The translations under genes and the position numbers were made by a program. From the NCBI GenBank assembly GCA_018829445.1, contig JAHJTV010000008.1:1-64000 (forward strand): a stretch of DNA of 64,000 bases, read 5' to 3'. Of the stretch, positions 35,741-44,610 are shown in pieces. The stretch comes from a bacterium (GTDB lineage: Bacteria > SAR324 > XYD2-FULL-50-16). Numbering within the stretch: the first letter of the stretch is position 1; every line of letters begins with the position of its first letter. The notes under the pieces are model-generated. The model saw only the letters and a program-made list of their open reading frames with translations, was not told the origin of the DNA and ran no database searches.

Positions 35741-36193
35741 CTACCAGTAGTTATTCATCAATTCGGAACTCCATGAAGGCTGTATGACATCCTCCCTGGG
35801 TAAAAACTCTTTCATTACTGGTTTTATATCCAAAACAGGAGTTCCATCAACTGCGTCTAAACCCAAGACAACTATTGTCTTGCCCTTTCTTTGAAGAAGT
35901 CGAACGATAGTTAAACCAATACAATTGGGCCTGTTTTTGCCTCTCTGCGCAAAAATCCCACATTTTGGCCAATCTTTGTTGTTTCTTGGATGACGTGAAT
36001 CTGTGACTATTTTTTCAGGTTTGACCCGATGAAAATAATAAATAATTTCTAGGTGTGAAAATTGATCAATCCCATCAAATGCTTCTGCCTTGATTTTAGG
36101 AATAAGCTCAATGACGGATTCCACATTCCCCCAATTATCATCTTCAATTTCTCCTCTTGGACTTTGAACAAAAGCGATGGGATGTATTTCCAT
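35741..36193 (-). CDS. TrmO/TsaA-type tRNA methyltransferase
   Basis: This 150-residue protein is of the UPF0066 (YaeB/TsaA) family, whose characterised member TrmO N6-methylates t6A37 in some tRNAs. Family motifs are the start IHPIAFVQSPRGEIEDD, FSHLEIIYYFHRV, the SAM-site signature NRPNCIGLTIVRLL, and LDAVDGTPVLDIKP. The length fits the short family form without the C-terminal extension. A 12-bp perfect hairpin lies in its leader. Confidence 0.88.
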   Translation of the reverse strand: MEIHPIAFVQSPRGEIEDDNWGNVESVIELIPKIKAEAFDGIDQFSHLEIIYYFHRVKPEKIVTDSRHPRNNKDWPKCGIFAQRGKNRPNCIGLTIVRLLQRKGKTIVVLGLDAVDGTPVLDIKPVMKEFLPREDVIQPSWSSELMNNYW

Positions 36194-36215
36194 TTCAATT
36201 TCCTTTTTAAGGTTT

Positions 36216-36247
36216 TAATGCCCAACCTTTTAATAGGTTGGGCATTA
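36216..36247. repeat. Perfect 12-bp inverted repeat upstream of trmO
   Basis: TAATGCCCAACC and GGTTGGGCATTA flank an 8-nt spacer about 22 bp upstream of the trmO-like ATG. Neither strand shows a T-tract. The GCCCAAC/GTTGGGC ends resemble integron attC boxes, but the spacer is far too short for one. A leader hairpin or an operator is likelier. Confidence 0.7.
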
Positions 36248-36550
36248 ACTGATTAGATAGATCTCATATTTAGGAGGTTGAGTCAATCAATGGGTTGAAT
36301 TTTATATAGTATTTATCCGATTATACAATGGGATTTTAAATCAATTGCTGGTAAATAACAGCTTTTGACCAGGGTGTGAGATTTTTGTCAGTGTTTGGCT
36401 TGAATGCCGGCAAAGTTGTTAATTGTCTGTTGTTTTTTCCCTGACTGATCGTTTGGAAGAGAAAAGATCTTCCAATCAAATTAGAAAAAGAGCCACTGTT
36501 ATTCTTAAAATGGATTTTGACTATCGATTGATTATAAATTGATTTACAGA

Positions 36551-36621
36551 TGGTATAATTTACTCACGATTGTTAGGTACCCATGTATGTAAGGGTTCCC
36601 TACTGTTTTTCCCGAACAATC
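36551..36621 (+). promoter_or_regulatory. Extended -10 promoter followed by a folded leader
   Basis: TGGTATAAT (36551-36559) is an extended -10 element. Right after the predicted start, GATTGTT (36568-36574) pairs with AACAATC (36615-36621), enclosing a nested GGTACCC/GGGTTCC stem. The leader feeds the gene starting at 36700. It resembles no riboswitch I know. I see no gene in 36248-36699. Confidence 0.45.
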
Positions 36622-36699
36622 TTAAAAAAAATGCAGATAGATATCAATCTCGGATTATCAGGGAAAAAATAAATTAACATTTTTTTGGAGAAAAGAGAG

Positions 36700-37230
36700 A
36701 TGCGGATGTTAGAAGATATTACAAAAGAAGAGATCACCATTCTGCTGAACAAGTGCTGGATGACACATGATGGGATGTGGTTTTTCAGTTGCCTTCAGGA
36801 GTACGGGATAGAGGCTGCCAACAAACTCAATAAAGCAGCCATTGAATACCTGGCCCCCATCGAAGTTGGCAGGTTAAAAAAAGTTTTCGGCGTGACAGCA
36901 GAATCTCTGGGCAATCTTGAGGAGTTCCGTGCCTTTTTCAACCGCGTATCAAAACTGGTTATCCCCGATTTTATGGGAGGCGAGTTCACCATCAATGAAG
37001 ATTTCACTTTGGATATGAAAATGCGGCCTGATGAATGTTTTGCTTACAAAGGTATCAAACGTCTTGGGGTAATTGACCGTTATGAGTGTGGCGTTTTCTT
37101 CAGGATTGAATGCTGGATGCGAAATCTCGGTCTGACCTTTGAATCAGATAATAATGCACAACACTGCCTTTTTTTTCATAATGGATCCTGCCGGAAACAG
37201 TTAAGATTCACCAACTATAAAAATTGTTAA
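36700..37230 (+). CDS. DUF6125-like cytosolic protein
   Basis: This 176-residue protein appears to belong to the DUF6125 family found in anaerobic Desulfobacterota. MTHDGMWFFSCLQEYGIEAA and NKLNKAAIEYLAPIEVGR are recognisable. Function is unknown. The second half contains several cysteines (DECFAYKGI, YECGVFFRIECW, HCLFFHNGSCR) in a pattern that could bind a ligand or metal. I chose the ATG at 36700 because GGAG sits at ideal spacing before it; a TTG at 36685 is also in frame. It lies 18 bp upstream of a MaoC-like gene and is probably cotranscribed with it. Confidence 0.7.
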   Translation: MRMLEDITKEEITILLNKCWMTHDGMWFFSCLQEYGIEAANKLNKAAIEYLAPIEVGRLKKVFGVTAESLGNLEEFRAFFNRVSKLVIPDFMGGEFTINEDFTLDMKMRPDECFAYKGIKRLGVIDRYECGVFFRIECWMRNLGLTFESDNNAQHCLFFHNGSCRKQLRFTNYKNC

Positions 37231-37248
37231 TCGACCCAAAATAACATT

Positions 37249-38133
37249 ATGACCGAAGCCAACCATCTGATATTTGATCACCACCCATCTCTCGTTACTC
37301 CATATCTCAAAGGATTGATAACCAGACGAGCAGGACTAAAAAACGGGATATCGTTACCTCGAATTCAAACCACCTGGAAAGAGTTTACAATCAACCCAAA
37401 ACATCTCCATCGGTTTATGGATATCTGTGAGTTGCCACCGCAAGCGCAGGTACCATTCGAGTATCCGCTTACCCTGGTTTTTCCGTCACACATGCACATT
37501 CTGGGTCATTCACAGTTTCCTCTATCACCGTTTTCCATGCTGCAAACCAGAATACAGATCAGACAAAACAGGACTCTGGCTTTAAACACCAACTATAGCC
37601 TTCATTGTCAGATATTTGATCGAAAGGACACGAACAGGGGCATGAATCTGGGAGTCTGCTCTCAATTATGCCAGGGAAATGAACTTGCTTGGGAAAGCAT
37701 TAATACGTATTACTTCAGAAATACCCGGTCGCCAGATGCGGATAACACCCCTATCCCAAAAAGATCCTACAGAGAATTGCCGAAAACATGTGAGGAGAGA
37801 ATCTTCAAGATTCCAGCAAAAAAAGGGTTCGCCTTTGCGTTATTGAGCGGGGATTTCAACGGGATTCATTATTCCAGACATTATGCCCGTCTGTTAGGTT
37901 TTAAAAGGGACTTTTGCCATGCTCAGCGCAGCCTTGCCGTCTGTCTCAACAAGCATTCGTTTTCATACAAAAATGGACGAGTACAACTGGATGCAGCTTT
38001 GAAAGGCCCAGTCTATTACGACAGTGATCTATTGATGAAATCAGATGCAAGCCAAACCCCGCATCGAATTGATCTTTTTTGTGCAGATAATCCCAGACCC
38101 ACCCTGGTTATTGAAATCAACAGCGATTTTTAA
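37249..38133 (+). CDS. MaoC-like hot-dog-fold acyl dehydratase/hydratase
   Basis: This 294-residue protein has a C-terminal MaoC-type motif, LSGDFNGIHYSRHYARLLGF. It retains the Asp and His of the R-specific enoyl-CoA hydratase dyad (D-x-N-x-x-H). The N-terminal half looks like the degenerate first hot dog of a double-hot-dog enzyme. It would hydrate or dehydrate an acyl-CoA or acyl-ACP. The only partner is the DUF6125-like gene 18 bp upstream. The start lacks a strong ribosome site, fitting translational coupling. Confidence 0.7.
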   Translation: MTEANHLIFDHHPSLVTPYLKGLITRRAGLKNGISLPRIQTTWKEFTINPKHLHRFMDICELPPQAQVPFEYPLTLVFPSHMHILGHSQFPLSPFSMLQTRIQIRQNRTLALNTNYSLHCQIFDRKDTNRGMNLGVCSQLCQGNELAWESINTYYFRNTRSPDADNTPIPKRSYRELPKTCEERIFKIPAKKGFAFALLSGDFNGIHYSRHYARLLGFKRDFCHAQRSLAVCLNKHSFSYKNGRVQLDAALKGPVYYDSDLLMKSDASQTPHRIDLFCADNPRPTLVIEINSDF

Positions 38134-38285
38134 GAGACCCAAAGAAATGAATATAATGAACACATGGCAGGAGAGGTTAAACCTGGAATGAATAGATTTG
38201 TCCGGAAAAGTTTTTTCCAAATAAGGATTCCCGCAACAAAAGTACATCTCCCCCTATTTAGAAAAAACTATTCTGGCACAGAGCA

Positions 38286-40205
38286 CTAATTCAGCATAAA
38301 TCCGTTCAATGAAACATTGAGATAAGCTTCCGGCTGCTCCATAATTCTCTTAATTTCGCCAAATACCCGTTGGAAGAGAACCTGATCCTCCTTCGTCAAC
38401 TGGTTGTATTTTGATTCTTTGAATTTTTTAAAGAAACTGAAGTATTTGTCGGCCGTCTCCATCTCTCCGAAAAACAGGGCGATCAGCAAAATCAGGCGTC
38501 CACTGCGAAAGGTAATAAACCGGTTTTTTACTGTTTTGAACAGTTCAATCGACCGCACCTGAATCTGCTTCAACAGGGCTTCTGCTTCTTTGGTCTTGTC
38601 GTTTTCCATCATTACCTGGGCCAATGTCAGCCTTAAGGTTATGGAATGCCAGACCATTTCGTTGCTGTGGTTAAAGGTTGCCAACAGGCTGGAGGCCTTG
38701 ATAGCCATGCGATAGCTTTTTATCACTGCCATGAAAGAACGATCCAGTACCGGCAATTCTTCAATGCAGTCCTCCAAAAAGGCTTTATTCTCCTTGGTCA
38801 TCGCATTCCATTTTTCCTTGAACTCCAAGGAATGTAATATTTTTGGCAGATCATCCGTATTTCTCAGCTGAAACATCTCCCTTTGCGGACTGGCAAAGTA
38901 GCAGTTATGACAAATGGCGACCTTACAACGATTATAATCAATAGGATCAAAGCCTTCTGCAGCAATCTTATAGATTGGAATTCCAAAAATGTTGTGTTTT
39001 GGTTTCTGACTTTTCTCTTTCAACTCAAAGAACTTGACGCTTAACTGACTGTTACAGACGAAGCAGCTCATGTTAAAATCGGTGATGGAATTATTATCAG
39101 GATTCTGTTCCATCTTCGGCAGAGACTCGTCCCGGTTACCATCATCTGCCCCGGCTTCATTTTTTTCATGAGGCTCCACGGGGGCGTTCATCGGTTCTTC
39201 TTCAGGGTTAGAGGACTCTTCAATGTACTCTTCAATGTACTCTTCATCCTCCTCATATTGATCATTTTTAATCACATAATCCTGCTGGATTTTTTTGGCT
39301 TCTCCTTTAATGATCTGATATTTCTTAGGCTTTTCCCCAGCTTTAATCCGGCAGCGATTGATGAGGGGGTTTTTTGCCCTTTTCCACTTGATTCCCTGAA
39401 CACACCAGGCAATTAAGCGGGCAAACAGGTTATCCGAAAATTCACAAAGCGACGCCAGCTGTTTGAGATAATCGTGCTCTTTCTTATCAAGACTTTCATC
39501 AGCACTGATAATCAGCATGACTTCAATAAAGATCCTTATCAGGTAGTGTTTGGGTATGCTGGGAGGGCTGGAAAGTGCCGGTGTTCGATTCCGTCGGACA
39601 AGGTTGGTTACCTCCTTGCGTTGATTTTCATCCTTGATAAGGTTAATCGCCATTCTCAAGAATTTTACTTCAGCCATATCCAATTGCTGATCGCTCATTA
39701 TGCTGGAGATCAGTGTTTCAGCATACCAGCGTTGCTGAATCGGGTTCAGTTTTGAGACAGGCACCTGCAACAAATCTGTCCGTTTTGTCGCCGAGACAAA
39801 GTCCAACTGTTTGTTTTTCCAGTCAAGTCCTTCTTCACACCATGCCAATAGTTCCTTGTAATAGTCATCCTGGAATTGGAATACATGGGCAACTTCTGCC
39901 AAAAAATCTCTTTCCGTATCTGCAAAATCGATATCGGAAATCATGACCAGTGCCAATTCAATGAAAACAGCTGCAAGTACTTTTGGTGGAACCCCGGGGG
40001 GTCTAAAAATAGTTGGTGATTTTTTGTTGGCAATACTGTTGGTTAACTCAATCCTTTCTTCCGGTTTCTTTAAAACGGGAAGGATCTGTTTGATGAAGTC
40101 GGTCTCCGGTTTTGTGATTTCGCCGTCAGCCAGAATTGCCGCTACTATCATTTGAGCATACCAGTAGCGCTGCGATTGAGTTAAAATATGAAGTGGAACT
40201 CCCAT
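38286..40205 (-). CDS. Double TerB-like domain protein with C-terminal DUF2225-type zinc domain
   Basis: This 639-residue cytosolic protein has two tandem TerB-like helical domains, at about residues 10-125 and 155-275. Each begins Q-R-W/Y-Y-A-(Q/E) and ends in AWC-(E/V)-x-G. An acidic linker follows at about 315-345 (EEDEEYIEEYIEESSNPEEE), encoded partly by a short direct repeat in the DNA. The C-terminal half starts with CFVC and later CHNC, a four-cysteine zinc site as in DUF2225 proteins, and continues into a helical TPR-like region. TerB domains occur in tellurite-resistance and stress systems. No other ter gene lies nearby, so the function is unknown. Confidence 0.7.
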   Translation of the reverse strand: MGVPLHILTQSQRYWYAQMIVAAILADGEITKPETDFIKQILPVLKKPEERIELTNSIANKKSPTIFRPPGVPPKVLAAVFIELALVMISDIDFADTERDFLAEVAHVFQFQDDYYKELLAWCEEGLDWKNKQLDFVSATKRTDLLQVPVSKLNPIQQRWYAETLISSIMSDQQLDMAEVKFLRMAINLIKDENQRKEVTNLVRRNRTPALSSPPSIPKHYLIRIFIEVMLIISADESLDKKEHDYLKQLASLCEFSDNLFARLIAWCVQGIKWKRAKNPLINRCRIKAGEKPKKYQIIKGEAKKIQQDYVIKNDQYEEDEEYIEEYIEESSNPEEEPMNAPVEPHEKNEAGADDGNRDESLPKMEQNPDNNSITDFNMSCFVCNSQLSVKFFELKEKSQKPKHNIFGIPIYKIAAEGFDPIDYNRCKVAICHNCYFASPQREMFQLRNTDDLPKILHSLEFKEKWNAMTKENKAFLEDCIEELPVLDRSFMAVIKSYRMAIKASSLLATFNHSNEMVWHSITLRLTLAQVMMENDKTKEAEALLKQIQVRSIELFKTVKNRFITFRSGRLILLIALFFGEMETADKYFSFFKKFKESKYNQLTKEDQVLFQRVFGEIKRIMEQPEAYLNVSLNGFMLN

Positions 40206-40756
40206 GTAATCTTAGGATAAGTCTGAAGAAATCAGGTAACTGTTCAGGTTTTTAGCTGTTATTTAAAAGATCTCAGAGAGACTTGCAGACCAGGGTCAAT
40301 CGAAGCAGAGACCATCTGAACAGCCCCGGCACACATACAAGTATAATCCAATTCAAAAAATTTACAATTACAGCCAATTAACCTGTGTCGTATCCAGATG
40401 GATTTTCTTCCCGGTTTATTTATATAGTGTCAGTTTTTTCAGTGCTTTTAAGAATAGAGTGTATCTTAAATCAAAAAAATGACAAGCCTTTCATTTTATC
40501 TGACTCTCTTGGTATATTTTTCGCCATTTTATTTTTTACTGAATCACCAGTTTTCCGTATTCGGACAAAAAGAAAAAGCTGGCTATCAGTACTTCAAGCA
40601 AATCTTTTATGCTCCTTATTTTTAAGAACACAAGCGGTATCTGAACCGGACCGGCAATATCCCGAGGTTCTTGTTTTTAATCAACACCGGAGTGGAATTT
40701 CCGACTCCAAAGCATCTCTAAACCGGACCGGAGCAAACCGGCCAAGAGCAACACTT
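40206..40756. other. Gene-free stretch with repeated AACCGGACCGG
   Basis: These 550 bp contain no convincing gene. AACCGGACCGG occurs twice, near 40643 and 40720. The sequence between them looks like a degenerate inverted pair. Nothing identifies it further. Confidence 0.4.
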
Positions 40757-41026
40757 TTATAGTCGATTCTCAAGCCACGTAAGCTGATCAAAAGATGCCG
40801 ATGCCTCCCAATCTGATTCCAGTCTGAAAACAAAGACATTGTCGTCGGAATCATAGAATTCTCCAAATCGATTCAATACCTGACCAGGTGATAATTCCGT
40901 TTCAATCAACCAGATCATATCTCCAATGCGCATGAAACTACTAAAAATTCCAAGATGGTTTTCAATTTCAAGGCGACTTCCTATGTCTTTTTGACTTAAT
41001 TCAAATGATAAAAGCAGTACAGGCAT
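40757..41026 (-). CDS. SinR/Cas2-like small protein
   Basis: This 89-residue protein resembles the SinR family of small ferredoxin-fold proteins related to Cas2. It starts PVLLLSFELSQKD, has a central strand MIWLIETELSPGQVLNRF, then a DSDDNVFVFRLESDW segment and a final tryptophan-containing tail. No CRISPR array or cas gene lies in the window. GGGAGATATTA before the ATG gives a good start. Function is unknown. The family call is moderate because it rests on the pattern only. Confidence 0.5.
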   Translation of the reverse strand: MPVLLLSFELSQKDIGSRLEIENHLGIFSSFMRIGDMIWLIETELSPGQVLNRFGEFYDSDDNVFVFRLESDWEASASFDQLTWLENRL

Positions 41027-41074
41027 TAATATCTCCCGGATTGAGCATTTAGTATTGTTTTGTTGGGTCAGGTT

Positions 41075-42196
41075 TTAAAAGGGACCTACGTGTTTCCCTT
41101 CTCCGAATTCCAATATCCAGAATTTGGACGGTTCTACATGATGGTGAAGCAGAGCCTTCTTTAGATCGATTTCATGAGCGTCAATTGATTGCTCAGGGTG
41201 TTCGGCAAATGTTGCAAAGTGAATCCCCATGCTTTGCCGGGAATTCAGGATTAGATGTGCCCTAACCGCATCATCAGGGTTCATGTGCTGATTTTTCATA
41301 AACCATCTTTTTTCATAACTACCTATGGGAAGAACAGCCAGCCTAATTCGATCAAATCGTCTGGCAACCTGCTCAATGAAATCACCAAAGCCGGTATCTC
41401 CGGCAAAATAGACAGATCCGTTCCGACTGGAAATCACAAACCCGCCCCAAAGGGTTTTGTTTCCCAGTAAAGGTCCGCGACCGGAATTGTGGATGGCAGG
41501 CACAAAGGTGACCGTAATACCGTTCATTCCCAGTTGATGATCCTGCCACCAATCCAATTCGGTAACCTTTAAAATTTTTTGGTTTTCCAAATAGCTCTTA
41601 AGTCCAAGACCGGCGAGAACCTTTGGCTGATCCCGTTTGAAGATTTTTGTGAGGGTTGGCAAATCCAGATGATCAAAATGATCATGGGATATCAGGATCA
41701 GGTCTATTTTAGGAAGATCTTCAAATTTAATCCCCGGATTTCTGATGCGTTTTACTCCCATCCAAGAAAAAGGACCTGCTCTCATTGACCAAATAGGATC
41801 AGTCAGAATATTCAATCCATCCATTTGAATCAAGACCGTGGCATGATTCACATAAGTTACTTTCAGCTCACCGTTGCCAATCTGTTCAACCGGTAAAGGT
41901 TGTGCAGGATTATCCACCCATTCCGGCCATTCCACCGTTTCCATCTCCCACATCCATTTCACCATATCCGTGAAGCTATGGTCAGATCCTTTAATAAAAA
42001 AATGGCTCCCATCAAAGTGGTCGGAAACCGGACCACTGTACCCAATACTGCATGCACCCAGGCCCATCAACAGGATAATTCCTGTTATTCCTAACCCGGA
42101 TAAACTGGAAAAGTACCTTAAAAGTGTTTTCTGCCGAAAAAACGCAGAAAATAACTTATAAGACACTAAAAAAAAAATTGCTCTACTTGAACCCAA
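41075..42196 (-). CDS. Metallo-beta-lactamase-fold hydrolase, NAPE-PLD/UlaG-like
   Basis: This 373-residue protein has an N-terminal hydrophobic signal with a possible lipobox, LGAC (cysteine near residue 49). A metallo-beta-lactamase fold follows: NHATVLIQMDGLNILTDPIW, the metal motif SHDHFDH, AIHNSGRG, and FAGDTGFGDF. This set is typical of bacterial proteins related to N-acyl-phosphatidylethanolamine phospholipase D. The start is TTG, supported by AAGGAG at good spacing. It may act on phospholipids at the membrane. A decayed copy of its N-terminal coding region lies 350 bp upstream. Confidence 0.88.
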   Translation of the reverse strand: MGSSRAIFFLVSYKLFSAFFRQKTLLRYFSSLSGLGITGIILLMGLGACSIGYSGPVSDHFDGSHFFIKGSDHSFTDMVKWMWEMETVEWPEWVDNPAQPLPVEQIGNGELKVTYVNHATVLIQMDGLNILTDPIWSMRAGPFSWMGVKRIRNPGIKFEDLPKIDLILISHDHFDHLDLPTLTKIFKRDQPKVLAGLGLKSYLENQKILKVTELDWWQDHQLGMNGITVTFVPAIHNSGRGPLLGNKTLWGGFVISSRNGSVYFAGDTGFGDFIEQVARRFDRIRLAVLPIGSYEKRWFMKNQHMNPDDAVRAHLILNSRQSMGIHFATFAEHPEQSIDAHEIDLKKALLHHHVEPSKFWILEFGEGKHVGPF

Positions 42197-42517
42197 AGAT
42201 TTCTCCTTTTGTGATTATATTTTGGAATGATGGATCAGTCAGCGACTTTTCAAACGTATTAGCCAAACCAGTCTTGTCTTGAATCTTGAAATTCTATATT
42301 TCATTTTGCAGAACCGAAGTTGTATCATGCAAGCTAAATGTGACCCAAGGCTCAAGAGAGTAATTTCTCACAAAACCAGGGTCACATTTTAATATATCTG
42401 ATGCAAAGCGGGGGGGGTATTAGCGATTAATTCTAACTTTATGTTCCGGGTCAATTCTACCTTGCTATTGATAGACTATTAAAGTGTCATGGACTCATCA
42501 AATCTTTTATGCAACAC

Positions 42518-42597
42518 CTAACCCGAATAAACCGGATAGATACCTAAAAAGTGTTTTCTGCCAAAAAAACGTAGTAAATGACTTAGAAAGTACTAAA
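42518..42597 (-). pseudogene. Decayed fragment of a second NAPE-PLD-like gene
   Basis: These 80 bp match 42091-42170, inside the N-terminal coding region of the neighbouring hydrolase gene, at about 66 of 80 positions by hand alignment and with no gap. The matching minus-strand frame has no stop codon (it reads TFFWQKTLFRYLS versus AFFRQKTLLRYFS) but ends in a stop soon after. It lies just upstream of the MATE gene. The rest of the 42197-42608 gap shows no gene. Confidence 0.6.
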
Positions 42598-42608
42598 CGT
42601 AAATCAGC

Positions 42609-43961
42609 ATGAATAAGCTAACTTCCGCAATGGACCATCCGTTTGTCAAGGCTCCCAATAGGACCTTTTTTCTGCTATCGGTTCCCGTACTCTTTTCCAT
42701 GGTGGCCGAACCGGTAACAGGGTTAGTTGATACGGCCTTTATCGCCCGATTGGGTGCAGAACCATTAGCAGCCCTGGGGGTTGGAACCATGCTGCTTTCC
42801 GGGATATTCTGGGCATTCAGCTTTCTGGGGGTCGGATCACAAACAGAAGTCGGTCAGGCGCTTGGCAGAAAAGAACAGGGCAGAGCCGCCGAGATCGGAT
42901 ATTTGGCCTTGGTCATCGGGTTAATACTGGGTTTTTTATTGATCATCTTTTTATGGTTTTCGGGAGAACTCATTGTTTCTTACATGGGAGCCAACGGAAC
43001 CGTACACCAACTGGCGTCCGAATATGTAAAAATAAGACTCTTCGGTGCTCCGGCAATCCTGTTAACAACAGCTGCTTTCGGAATTATGAGAGGTCTGCAG
43101 GATATGCGGACCCCACTGTGGATCGCAGTGTTCATTAATATTATAAATATTGTCCTGGATGCCGCTCTAATTTTCGGACTTGGTCCTTTCCCCGCTTTAG
43201 GCATTGCCGGTGCGGCACTGGCGACAGTATTCAGCCAGTGGATGGGAGCGATTATTGTTGTTATAATAGTCTACAAACAGCTGGGACTTCCCGAAAGGTT
43301 GCATGCTGCAGATATCCGCCGACTATTTCAGATTGGCGGAGATATGTTTATCAGAACTGGGTTGCTTCTTTTTTACCTGCTAATGGCGACCCGTACAGCT
43401 ACAAAAATAAGTGCGGAAGCTGGTGCCGCTCATCAGGCTATTCGTCAATTTTGGACATTTACGGCCTTGTTTCTGGATGCCTATTCAGTGGCTGCCCAGA
43501 GCCTGATTGCATTTTTCATAGGTCAGAATAACCTGCCGGTAGCCCGAAAAGTCGCCGTTGTCATCTGTAAATGGAGCTTTGTTACCGGTTGTCTTTTGAC
43601 CGTTATTATGATTGCCGGTCAATCCCTGTTTGTAAAGCTACTGGTTCCACCCGAAGCTGTTGGAGTGTTCACCACGGCCTGGCTGATTGCATCCTTTTCC
43701 CAACCAATCAATGCCATTGCCTTTGCAACTGATGGTATTCACTGGGGCACCGGAGACTTTGGCTATTTGCGAAACGGCATGATTGCAGCCACAACCACCG
43801 GTCTCCTGGGAATATTTTTCCTGGAACATTATGAAATTCAATCCCTGGAAAGACTGTGGATTGTGACGGTCTTCTGGATCATCGTAAGAACCATTGCCGG
43901 TGTCATCAGAGTCTGGCCGGGAATCGGAAGCAGCCCCCTTAAACCGCATGATGGGGTGTAA
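42609..43961 (+). CDS. MATE-family efflux transporter (DinF-like)
   Basis: This 450-residue protein has 12 predicted membrane helices in two halves typical of MATE exporters. Motifs include SMVAEPVTGLVDTAFIARLGAE... at the start and LAALGVGTML. The DinF branch is suggested by NRTFFLLSVPVL and the DTAFIARLG helix. It would export cationic drugs or metabolites in exchange for sodium ions or protons. It stands alone between two gaps. Confidence 0.9.
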   Translation: MNKLTSAMDHPFVKAPNRTFFLLSVPVLFSMVAEPVTGLVDTAFIARLGAEPLAALGVGTMLLSGIFWAFSFLGVGSQTEVGQALGRKEQGRAAEIGYLALVIGLILGFLLIIFLWFSGELIVSYMGANGTVHQLASEYVKIRLFGAPAILLTTAAFGIMRGLQDMRTPLWIAVFINIINIVLDAALIFGLGPFPALGIAGAALATVFSQWMGAIIVVIIVYKQLGLPERLHAADIRRLFQIGGDMFIRTGLLLFYLLMATRTATKISAEAGAAHQAIRQFWTFTALFLDAYSVAAQSLIAFFIGQNNLPVARKVAVVICKWSFVTGCLLTVIMIAGQSLFVKLLVPPEAVGVFTTAWLIASFSQPINAIAFATDGIHWGTGDFGYLRNGMIAATTTGLLGIFFLEHYEIQSLERLWIVTVFWIIVRTIAGVIRVWPGIGSSPLKPHDGV

Positions 43962-44170
43962 ACATTCAGATTCAACCGCTATTTAGAGGCTATAAGCAGT
44001 CGGAAAATGAGTGAGAAAGAAGTAAATCCAATTTTGGAAAAACCAGTTTTTCTGTTATTCGATAACAGGAGCAAAATTATGGGATATTCTTCTATGAACC
44101 ATATTATTACCGGACTTTTAACGTGTTTCCTGGTTTTTCAATGTTAAATGAATGAAGCTTTTATCTTATT

Positions 44171-44399
44171 GAACGCCTTCAGCGTTCCTTTGTCAGGGTA
44201 ACTAATCACCCAGGGTGGCGTTCGCAAGCTCACTGACCCTAGGCTATTGATTTATATCCCCTTCGGGGAATGCCGTGCAGAAATTATCCGGGGAAAATAC
44301 GCCAACGGGATTAATTATTCGCAGCCTGGGGTCAGCGAACTTGTGAGCGCCACCCCAGAACAAGTAAAACACCCTAACTATCAAAACTCTGAAGGAGTT
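44171..44399. repeat. Palindrome-rich element of nested inverted repeats
   Basis: Two 34-bp arms, at 44212-44245 and 44323-44356, are inverted copies with 28 identical positions. All six differences are transitions, so half remain as G-U pairs in RNA. Small perfect hairpins occur at the ends (GAACGC-CTTCA-GCGTTC at 44171-44187, AACTC-TGAAG-GAGTT at 44385-44399), and CCCC-TTCG-GGG is in the middle. It resembles a non-autonomous repetitive element. It fills part of the gene-free gap 43962-44610. A minus-strand frame across it looks spurious. Confidence 0.75.
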
Positions 44400-44610
44400 C
44401 CATAAACTCAATTGATATGACAGTGTAAATATTAAGTTTTTCATGTATAGAACAAATTTACCCTGCAGGCTATGTCGTTCGGTTTGACACAAATCTCTAA
44501 AATTAGAATTGCTGATAACCCATAACTCTGCATTGATTTTTTTAAGAAAACCGGCTAAGTACGGGATACACCACTCATAAACCTGCCTCCAATTTTAACA
44601 CAGGATAATC

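Noticed and set aside
36216..36247. attC-like integron site (GCCCAAC...GTTGGGC)
   Set aside because: The boxes match R''/R' consensus, but the 8-nt spacer cannot hold the inner L boxes, and no second site or integrase is present.
40385..40762. 125-residue plus-strand ORF
   Set aside because: Composition and lack of ribosome site suggest chance; it ends in a repeated AACCGGACCGG region.
40757..41026. CRISPR-Cas locus suggested by a Cas2-like protein
   Set aside because: No repeat-spacer array or other cas gene is in the window.
44244..44492. 82-residue minus-strand ORF
   Set aside because: It runs through the palindromic element, so its frame is set by the repeat and not by selection.
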